Positions 1 to 5,055 of a stretch of 6,755 nt of DNA are shown piece after piece. This DNA is from Ruminococcus flavefaciens (GTDB lineage Bacteria; Bacillota; Clostridia; Oscillospirales; Ruminococcaceae). Location of the stretch: positions 1 to 6,755 of the forward strand of contig DFHF01000040.1 in the NCBI GenBank assembly GCA_002371825.1. The letters run 5' to 3'. A program made the position numbers and the translations under genes. The notes beneath the pieces are model-generated. The model saw only the letters and a list, made by a program, of their open reading frames with translations, searched no databases and was not told the origin of the DNA. Each line of letters starts with the position of its first letter. Positions within the stretch are counted from its first letter, which is position 1.

Positions 1-1094
1 CAGAGCCTAAAAAGGAATTCACTCTTCCGCCTAAGAACAAGACCATGAACAGAGTATACGCATATCTCATCAAACAGCGATATATCGCTCCCGATGTCGT
101 ATCGTTCTTCGCAAAGGACGGAAAGATATATGAGGACTCGGAGCATCATAACGCTGTATTCGTGGGATACGACGAGAACGGAGTCCCGAAACAGGCTCAT
201 AAACGCTCTACAAACAGCTACGGAAAGACCTTCCGCATAACTGTGGAGGGCTCTGATACCGATTACAGCTTTGCACACTACGGCACATCAGGCAGGCTTT
301 ATGTATTCGAGGCACCGATAGATATGCTGTCATATATCACACTTCACCCTGAAAACTGGCAGGAACATTCATATATAGCCATGAACGGCGTATATGAGTC
401 TGCTGTGCTGAAAGCATTGGAGCTGCATGATAACATAAAGCATATCGTTATCTGTACCGATAATGACGAGGGCGGTATCGATGCATACGACAGGCTCAAT
501 GACTTGCTTCGGGAGCGAGAATATACCAATGTTACGAGGATATATCCTACCAACAAAGACTTCAATGAGGACCTGAAAGCACGAAACGGTCAGCCTGCAT
601 TGATCGCAGTGCCGCATGAAAGAAAGGGTATTTATCATAACAACGTCAACGCTATCAATTACTATCCATGCCGTCCGGATAAGCTGACATCACAGCTCAG
701 GGCAGCCTTTAAGAATGGACAATACAGATATCTCGCCGAGTATGCATTAGCAGGCTCGGCTTTTTTCATGCGTGTGAAAGACGAGAGCAAGGCACATTCC
801 GCACTTAAGGCAAAGCTGAGAAAGGAATACAGAGCCTACAAGGATAAAGCAAGACTCGAGGTCAAGTGCAGAGATCTGAGCAATAGGCTGAAAGAGGTAC
901 TGAGTGACCTGAAACAGCCTGCGAGGACATATGAGCAGTCAATAGCTACTGCAAAGAAGCTCTATGAGCTTGCAGACTGCGCGGTAAAGGTGCAGACTCA
1001 GGAAGAACTCGACAATCAGCCAAGTGAAGAAATATCTGAAAATGAAGACCAGGACGAAGAAGCGGAGCTATCTCCGCTTCCTTCATTGTCATAG
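1..1094 (+). CDS. DUF3991/Toprim-domain protein of a conjugative element (5' partial)
   Basis: The frame is already open at the left edge (first whole codon at base 3). The residues before the ATG at 45 (FTLPPKNKT) fit the DUF3991 family, so that ATG is internal and the real start lies upstream. Numbering from the ATG at 45, residues 1-75 match DUF3991: YAYLIKQR, an HNAVFVGYDENG stretch and an EGSD motif. A Toprim fold follows, with the acidic residue E89 in VFEAPID and the metal-binding pair D139/D141 in CTDNDEGG. KDFNEDL at 171-177 is also typical. Residues 245-315 are charged and helical, possibly coiled coil, and the tail at 327-341 is very acidic. Toprim domains bind metal and act on phosphodiesters in primases, topoisomerases and nucleases. 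The exact reaction of this family is not known to me; a role in processing element DNA is inferred from its place beside the transfer genes. The family call is firm, the biochemistry is open. Confidence 0.9.
   Translation, partial: EPKKEFTLPPKNKTMNRVYAYLIKQRYIAPDVVSFFAKDGKIYEDSEHHNAVFVGYDENGVPKQAHKRSTNSYGKTFRITVEGSDTDYSFAHYGTSGRLYVFEAPIDMLSYITLHPENWQEHSYIAMNGVYESAVLKALELHDNIKHIVICTDNDEGGIDAYDRLNDLLREREYTNVTRIYPTNKDFNEDLKARNGQPALIAVPHERKGIYHNNVNAINYYPCRPDKLTSQLRAAFKNGQYRYLAEYALAGSAFFMRVKDESKAHSALKAKLRKEYRAYKDKARLEVKCRDLSNRLKEVLSDLKQPARTYEQSIATAKKLYELADCAVKVQTQEELDNQPSEEISENEDQDEEAELSPLPSLS
735..766 (+). terminator. Terminator-like hairpin with T6 tract inside the Toprim gene
   Basis: GCCGAG at 735-740 pairs perfectly with CTCGGC at 755-760. 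Inside it are a T-G wobble (741/754), one A/G mismatch (742/753) and a further TGC/GCA stem (743-745 with 750-752) closed by an ATTA loop. Six T residues (761-766) follow directly. This is the layout of a Rho-independent terminator, but it lies in the middle of an intact coding frame (residues LAEYALAGSAFF). It could end some transcripts early, or it could be chance imposed by the protein sequence; translating ribosomes would normally stop it folding. Confidence 0.35.
1059..1080 (+). other. Perfect 9-bp hairpin over the last codons of the Toprim gene
   Basis: GAAGCGGAG at 1059-1067 is followed by a CTAT loop and the exact reverse complement CTCCGCTTC at 1072-1080. The stop codon is 12 bases beyond the stem. 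The downstream bases (CTTCATTGTC) are only weakly T-rich, so this is a poor intrinsic terminator. It could act as an attenuator or protect the 3' end of a processed Toprim message. It lies just before the only real intergenic gap in the window, which makes a boundary role plausible but unproven. Confidence 0.4.
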
Positions 1095-1174
1095 GGGGCG
1101 CGTCAATATGTCATAGGCATATATTAAGTATACAAGTAACTAATTATTAACATAGCAAAAGAGGAAGTGAGATA
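1095..1174 (+). other. AT-rich intergenic gap before virD4, no clear promoter
   Basis: This is the only gap longer than about 11 bases between genes in the window. Its second half is AT-rich and has several loose -10-like hexamers (TATATT at 1120, TATACA at 1129, TATTAA at 1145), but none has a convincing -35 box at 16-18 bases. A promoter for the transfer operon could lie here, or transcription may simply continue from the Toprim gene. Confidence 0.3.
1162..1170 (+). promoter_or_regulatory. Ribosome binding site that fixes the TTG start of virD4
   Basis: AGGAAGTGA resembles the Shine-Dalgarno consensus AGGAGGTGA with one change and ends four bases before the TTG at 1175. The nearby ATG at 1179 is out of frame, and the next in-frame ATG (residue 12) falls inside the membrane segment, so TTG is the best start. 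Confidence 0.75.
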
Positions 1175-2968
1175 TTGGATGATAAGAAAATATATCTGTT
1201 AGCTTTAATGGCGGCGTGTCTGATAATTTTTGCAATTATTGTAAGTGTACTGGACAGCCGCGGAATAAACAGTATTAAATCAAAGGCAGTCGGTGACGGA
1301 CAGCATGGAACAGCAAGGTGGGCGACCAAGCCGGAGATAAGGCAGACTTTTGTCTCTCTGCCATTCGAGCCTGAACTGTGGAGGCAAGGAAAAGACCTGC
1401 CGAAAGTTCAGGGAACGGTGATCGGATGTCACGGAAAGCTGAATACAACAGCTCTTGTTGATACAGGAGATGTTCATAGCCTTATGATAGGTGCAGCAGG
1501 TGTCGGAAAAACGGCATACTTCCTATATCCGAATATCGAGTTCTGCCTTGCATCAGGAATGTCGTTTCTGTCAACAGACACAAAGGGAGATATAGCCCGA
1601 AACTATGGAAACATAGCCAAGAACTGCTATGGATACAATGTATCTGTGCTTGACCTCAGAAATCCGACCAGGAGCGATGAGGATAATATCCTGCATCTGG
1701 TGAACAAATATATGGACATCTACCTCTCTGACAGGACAAACCTTTCAGCTAAGGCGAAAGCCGAGAAATATGCAAAGATCACAGCGAAGACGATAATCAA
1801 TATTGGCGGCGGTGACAGCTCAAACTATGGTCAGAATGCATTCTTCTATGATGCGGCGGAAGGATTGTTAAGCTCTATTATTCTGCTGTTAGCAGAGTTC
1901 GGTGAAAAGAATGAGAGGCATATAGTATCGGTATTCAAGCTGATACAGGACCTCATAGCAAAGCCGCCTCCGAAGAATGCTAAGGACAAGCCGCCGATGT
2001 ACTTCACAAAGCTGATGGAACTCCTGCCAAGCGACCACAAAGCCAAGTGGCTGGCAGGTGCAGCTCTGAACTCAGCAGATCAAGCGATGCTGTCGGTAAT
2101 GTCAACAGCATTGTCAAGGCTCAATAGCTTCCTGGACTCCGAGATGGAGCAGATATTGTGCTTTGGTACAGCTATAGACGCAGAACGTTTCTGCAATGAA
2201 AGATCCGCTATATTCATAATACTTCCCGAGGAAGATCAGTCAAAATACTTCATGGTATCGCTCCTTATACAGCAGTTATACCGAGAGATACTTGTCATAG
2301 CTGATGAACACGGCGGCGCACTTCCGAACAGAGTAATGTTCTATTGCGATGAGTTCGGCACCTTCCCCAAGATAGAGGGAGCCGAAGCGATGTTCTCCGC
2401 AGGTCGAAGCCGAAAGATATCCATAGTTGCAATTATACAGTCATTTGCACAGCTTGAGCAGAAATACGGCAAGGAAGGCTCAGAGATAATCACTGATAAT
2501 ACTCAGCTCACCATATTCGGCGGATTTGCTCCGCAGTCACAGTCAGCAGAGGTGCTGTCCAAAGCTCTCGGCGAGCAGACGGTACAAAGCGGCTCGGTAT
2601 CGCTGGGAAAGGAGCATTCACGTTCCATTCAGATGATGGGACGTCCACTAATGACTGTGGACGAACTCAAAAGTATGCCTAAAGGTCAGTTCATAGTTAT
2701 GAAAACAGGAACCCATCCCATGATATCAAAGCTGAAGCTGTACTTCAAGTGGGGTATCAAGTTCGGAGAGCCGTTCCTGCTACCTGATAAAGCGGCTCGC
2801 TCCGTGACATATATGGAGCGTGACGAGCTTATGAGAGAAGTCGCAGTAAAATATCCGCCTGCAAAGAAAAGTATCTCGATACCTGTACCAACGGATATGG
2901 CATTTGAAGAAGCGGAAGCACCGGTGGATAAAAAGAAACCCAATGTTAAGACAGAAAAGAGGAGTTGA
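1175..2968 (+). CDS. virD4: VirD4/TraG-like type IV coupling protein ATPase
   Basis: This is a 597-residue coupling protein, the inner-membrane ATPase that recruits the relaxase-DNA complex to the conjugative channel. A hydrophobic segment at residues 6-26 anchors the N-terminus. QHGTARWAT at 43-51 is the motif seen just after the anchor in Gram-positive VirD4 proteins. Walker A is GAAGVGKT at 106-113 and Walker B is VMFYCDEFGTF at 387-397, with D392/E393. SAGRSRKI (408-415) and IQSFAQLEQKYG (421-432) are further TraG/VirD4 signatures. The tail after about residue 565 is proline-rich and then charged, and may help substrate choice. Only one anchor is evident, as in the shorter Firmicutes forms. 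From memory it belongs to the group annotated after C. difficile CD1115; I could not check this. It heads the operon, and the next gene starts four bases after its stop. Confidence 0.96.
   Translation: MDDKKIYLLALMAACLIIFAIIVSVLDSRGINSIKSKAVGDGQHGTARWATKPEIRQTFVSLPFEPELWRQGKDLPKVQGTVIGCHGKLNTTALVDTGDVHSLMIGAAGVGKTAYFLYPNIEFCLASGMSFLSTDTKGDIARNYGNIAKNCYGYNVSVLDLRNPTRSDEDNILHLVNKYMDIYLSDRTNLSAKAKAEKYAKITAKTIINIGGGDSSNYGQNAFFYDAAEGLLSSIILLLAEFGEKNERHIVSVFKLIQDLIAKPPPKNAKDKPPMYFTKLMELLPSDHKAKWLAGAALNSADQAMLSVMSTALSRLNSFLDSEMEQILCFGTAIDAERFCNERSAIFIILPEEDQSKYFMVSLLIQQLYREILVIADEHGGALPNRVMFYCDEFGTFPKIEGAEAMFSAGRSRKISIVAIIQSFAQLEQKYGKEGSEIITDNTQLTIFGGFAPQSQSAEVLSKALGEQTVQSGSVSLGKEHSRSIQMMGRPLMTVDELKSMPKGQFIVMKTGTHPMISKLKLYFKWGIKFGEPFLLPDKAARSVTYMERDELMREVAVKYPPAKKSISIPVPTDMAFEEAEAPVDKKKPNVKTEKRS
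2959..2968 (+). promoter_or_regulatory. Ribosome binding site that fixes the TTG start of the winged-helix gene
   Basis: GAGGAGTTGA matches AAGGAGGTGA at eight of ten positions and ends four bases before TTG 2973, the same geometry as at virD4. It overlaps the virD4 stop codon, which suggests coupled translation. In-frame ATGs at 2904 and 2943 lie inside virD4 and lack a comparable site. Confidence 0.7.
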
Positions 2969-2972
2969 TCAT

Positions 2973-3257
2973 TTGAATGTTGAAAGACGAATATATGACT
3001 TAGGTCTGCCGCACCGAGCGGTAACAGTATACTGCTACCTGTGCGACAGGTCGAATAAGAAAGGAGAATGTTTTCCGTCAGCCAAGACAATAGCTCAGGA
3101 CCTGAGCCTTAGCCGAAGAACTGTATTCAGAGCTCTCCATGAGCTCCTTGAAAAAGGACTCATCGAAAAACAGCCGAGACTTCGCAACAACGGCGGATCA
3201 AGTTCAAACCTCTACAGGCTGACGGATGTTCCCAAGGAGGTGAACGATAATGTTTGA
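2973..3257 (+). CDS. Small winged helix-turn-helix DNA-binding protein
   Basis: This 94-residue protein is a single DNA-binding domain. After a short helix (GLPHRAVTVYCYLCDRS, 11-27) comes the helix-turn-helix at residues 34-64: FPSAKTIAQDLSLS, then the recognition helix RRTVFRALHELLEKGLI. A basic wing with a glycine-rich turn (RLRNNGGSSSNLYRL, 69-83) closes it. This is the HTH_36-type fold also found at the N-terminus of some plasmid replication initiators. I start it at TTG 2973 because of the strong ribosome binding site; starting at ATG 2904 would add 23 residues overlapping virD4 with no sign of conservation. The end overlaps the next gene by eight bases. A role in regulating the transfer operon or binding element DNA is inferred. 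There is no sensor domain, so any signal is unknown. Confidence 0.85.
   Translation: MNVERRIYDLGLPHRAVTVYCYLCDRSNKKGECFPSAKTIAQDLSLSRRTVFRALHELLEKGLIEKQPRLRNNGGSSSNLYRLTDVPKEVNDNV
3234..3243 (+). promoter_or_regulatory. Consensus ribosome binding site of the VirB6/TrbL-like gene
   Basis: AAGGAGGTGA is a full match to the anti-Shine-Dalgarno sequence, six bases before ATG 3250. It lies inside the end of the winged-helix gene, so the two genes are probably translated in a coupled way. It predicts strong translation of the membrane protein compared with the TTG-started genes upstream. Confidence 0.85.
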
Positions 3258-4188
3258 TTGGATCGGCGATGCCATAGACTGGATCGGTGACGGTATATCT
3301 TCGTTGTGGGATAACACGGTTGGCGTAGTAACAAGTGAAGCAGCCCGAGCTATATTCGATGTAATGTTTGATTGGCTTTTTATGCTTGTGTATGACGGCA
3401 TAGCGGATATTTTTAACTTCATCAACGAGTCAACAACAGACCTGTTTCAGCTTGGCTGGATACAGGCATTTCTGACGCTTTTCCATAATATCGGTTGGAT
3501 ACTGTTTATCACAGGAATGGTAGTGGCAGTGTTCGATACGGCGATAGCATACGAAAACGGTCATGCGAATATAAAGGACACTTGTCTGAATGTGCTGAAA
3601 GGTTTCTTTGCTTGTAGTCTTCTGACTGTAGTACCGCAGCGGCTATATTCATTCTGCGTATCTCTGCAGCACACCTTTGCCAATGACCTTGTGGGAGCAC
3701 TGATACAAAACAGAAGTGCAACTCTTACAAGTGCAGGAATGGAGGCGTTGGAAGCTCTAAGAGCAGACGTTTCACTGTCAAGCCTGTTTTTCATAATACT
3801 CTTCGGATATTGCACCATAAAGGTGGTATTCGCAAATATCAAGAGAGGCGGTATCCTGCTGTGTCAGATAGCAGTAGGCAGTCTGTATATGTTCAGCGTA
3901 CCGAGAGGATATACGGACGGATTCGTAAACTGGTGCAAGCAGGTCATAGCTACCTGTCTCACAGCTTTCCTGCAGACAACAATATTATTCCTCGGACTGC
4001 TGACCTGTCCCGACCACCCGATACTGGCGGCAGGTATATGCTTATCGGCAAATGAAGTACCTCGTATCGCACAGATGTACGGATTGGATACAAGTACAAG
4101 AGTCAATGTAATGGCGGTAGGTCATGCGGTCAATATGGGCTCAAGAGCTGTAGGTCTCATAAAATCTGCATCCAAGGTAGCAACATAA
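3250..4188 (+). CDS. VirB6/TrbL-like polytopic conjugal transfer membrane protein
   Basis: This 312-residue protein is the likely VirB6/TrbL component, the multi-pass inner-membrane part of the conjugation pore. I see hydrophobic segments near residues 34-57, 74-98, 114-130, 174-196, 200-217 and 233-252, with a less hydrophobic C-terminus (270-312) rich in small residues. The N-terminus has two amphipathic units, DWIGDAI and DWIGDGI. There is no signal peptide and no enzymatic motif, as expected. Position between a VirD4 gene and PrgI/VirB4 genes is the usual place of the TrbL homologue in Tn1549-type elements. Many relatives also carry a small Maff2-type hydrophobic protein next to it; none is present here, and the winged-helix gene sits where it might be. 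Family assignment is by length, topology and context rather than by a catalytic signature. Confidence 0.86.
   Translation: MFDWIGDAIDWIGDGISSLWDNTVGVVTSEAARAIFDVMFDWLFMLVYDGIADIFNFINESTTDLFQLGWIQAFLTLFHNIGWILFITGMVVAVFDTAIAYENGHANIKDTCLNVLKGFFACSLLTVVPQRLYSFCVSLQHTFANDLVGALIQNRSATLTSAGMEALEALRADVSLSSLFFIILFGYCTIKVVFANIKRGGILLCQIAVGSLYMFSVPRGYTDGFVNWCKQVIATCLTAFLQTTILFLGLLTCPDHPILAAGICLSANEVPRIAQMYGLDTSTRVNVMAVGHAVNMGSRAVGLIKSASKVAT
3256..3297 (+). repeat. Two tandem 21-base units encoding DWIGD repeats
   Basis: Bases 3256-3276 and 3277-3297 are aligned copies differing at five of 21 positions. They encode DWIGDAI and DWIGDGI at residues 3-16 of the VirB6/TrbL-like protein. Three of the five differences are silent third-position changes, so selection appears to hold the peptide repeat. 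As a helix it would be amphipathic and could lie on the membrane surface. Confidence 0.6.
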
Positions 4189-4199
4189 GGAGGTTCCGA

Positions 4200-4481
4200 A
4201 TGAAAACATATATCTATCCCGAAAACCTCAGAGCTACGGTAAAACTGTGGTTCTGGTCGGTAAGGGACTTCATCATTATTTGTGCAGGCATCATCATTTC
4301 AGTGGCTGTATTTGCGAATTTCTGGAATGTGATACCTGCGGCAGTAACGGTCTGCTTTGCACTCATAAGCCTCAGAGCAGACGATATGTCGGTGCTGGAC
4401 TATATCATAAATGCGGTAAAATACTTCCTGCTTAGTCAGCAGGAGTATCGCTGGAAGGAGCGAAATAATGTCAAAGAATAA
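4200..4481 (+). CDS. PrgI-family conjugal transfer membrane protein
   Basis: This 93-residue protein has the PrgI layout: a short polar N-terminus (YIYPENLRATVKLWFWSVRD), a hairpin of two membrane helices at about 22-42 and 44-60, and a polar C-terminus containing LSQQEYRW (78-85). PrgI proteins are small inner-membrane subunits found just upstream of VirB4 in Gram-positive conjugation systems and are thought to play the VirB3 role, tying VirB4 to the membrane. The AAGGAGG at 4187-4193 overlaps the stop of the VirB6/TrbL-like gene and lies six bases before the ATG. The 3' end overlaps the next gene by 14 bases. The call rests on size, topology and position. Confidence 0.87.
   Translation: MKTYIYPENLRATVKLWFWSVRDFIIICAGIIISVAVFANFWNVIPAAVTVCFALISLRADDMSVLDYIINAVKYFLLSQQEYRWKERNNVKE
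4426..4444 (+). other. Perfect 7-bp hairpin upstream of the VirB4 N-domain gene
   Basis: TCCTGCT at 4426-4432 pairs exactly with AGCAGGA at 4438-4444 around a TAGTC loop. It lies at the 3' end of the PrgI gene, ten bases before the GAAGGAG ribosome binding site (4454-4460) of the next gene. It could influence translational coupling or message cleavage between the two genes, but short hairpins of this size are common. Confidence 0.3.
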
Positions 4482-5055
4482 GAGAAACGGCGTTCAGGAC
4501 CTCATTGGTCTTGAACGCTTTACTAATTACGGCATAAAAACAGATAAGGCGGAGATAGTATTCTTCGCCGTCGAGCCGACAAACATATCGGTTTTATCAT
4601 CAGCGAATATCGAGATAAAGGTACACGACCTGACTATCGTACTGTCGATGATACCTGACCTTGAAATAATCGCTATGGACAGTGCGGAGCGTTTCGACGG
4701 CAATAAATGGTACGTCAAAGAGCGATTACAGAAAGAGGAAAATCCTGCGGTAAGAGAACTGCTTCAGGCAGATCACGATTTTCTCGATGAGATACAGCTG
4801 GAGATGTCGTCGGCTCGGCGCTTTCTGTTCGCAGTACGATTCCGCAGAGAAAAGCCCGAGCAGATATTCGGTATCATATCGCAGGTGCAGAAAAACATCT
4901 CCGAGCATGGATTCTCGGTAAAGCGTATGGATAAGGCGGAGATAAAGCGTATGCTGGCACTGTACTTCGGTGCAAGCATCATCGGAGATGAGATACCGGA
5001 TATCGAGGGAGAGAACTACATCAAGGAGGTTGATACGAATGAAGAAAAGAAATAA
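4468..5055 (+). CDS. VirB4 N-terminal-domain-like protein encoded as a separate gene
   Basis: This 195-residue soluble protein has no membrane segment and no Walker motif. It shows GLERFTNYGI (14-23), EPTNISVLS (36-44), PDLEI (63-67), ENPAVRELL (91-99), a helical stretch with SSARRFLFAVRF (114-125), and a final KRMLALYFGAS (160-170) before an acidic tail. The order is that of the first N-terminal domain of VirB4 ATPases: a strand pair ending in a conserved PxN motif, a helix facing lipid or partner, a long charged helix, an RxF strand, then a helix ending in LY. The next gene encodes a VirB4 that starts where this domain would end. I infer that the two products assemble into one VirB4 unit. 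Proteins like this are common, usually unnamed, between PrgI and VirB4 in Firmicutes elements. GAAGGAG at 4454-4460 precedes the ATG by seven bases, and the end overlaps virB4 by 17 bases. Confidence 0.85.
   Translation: MSKNKRNGVQDLIGLERFTNYGIKTDKAEIVFFAVEPTNISVLSSANIEIKVHDLTIVLSMIPDLEIIAMDSAERFDGNKWYVKERLQKEENPAVRELLQADHDFLDEIQLEMSSARRFLFAVRFRREKPEQIFGIISQVQKNISEHGFSVKRMDKAEIKRMLALYFGASIIGDEIPDIEGENYIKEVDTNEEKK
5023..5029 (+). promoter_or_regulatory. Ribosome binding site for virB4 inside the preceding gene
   Basis: AAGGAGG lies nine bases before ATG 5039 and within the coding end of the 195-residue protein. Its strength argues that VirB4 starts here by independent or coupled initiation and is not made only by frameshifting from the upstream gene. 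Confidence 0.8.

Noticed and set aside
1095..1174. Sigma-70-type promoter before virD4
   Set aside because: Several -10-like hexamers are expected in AT-rich DNA, and none has a fitting -35 box, so I did not call a promoter.
2904..2972. Longer form of the winged-helix protein starting at ATG 2904
   Set aside because: It would overlap virD4 by 65 bases with no ribosome binding site, and the extra residues are a charged shadow of the virD4 tail. TTG 2973 has a strong site at the right distance.
2686..3090. Antisense open frame of 134 codons opposite the end of virD4 and the start of the winged-helix gene
   Set aside because: Both sense genes are well supported and tightly spaced. The antisense product is low-complexity and serine-rich with no recognisable motif.
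3810..4055. Second forward frame of 81 codons inside the VirB6/TrbL-like gene
   Set aside because: It has no ribosome binding site and its composition does not resemble a folded protein. The overlapping membrane protein explains the region.
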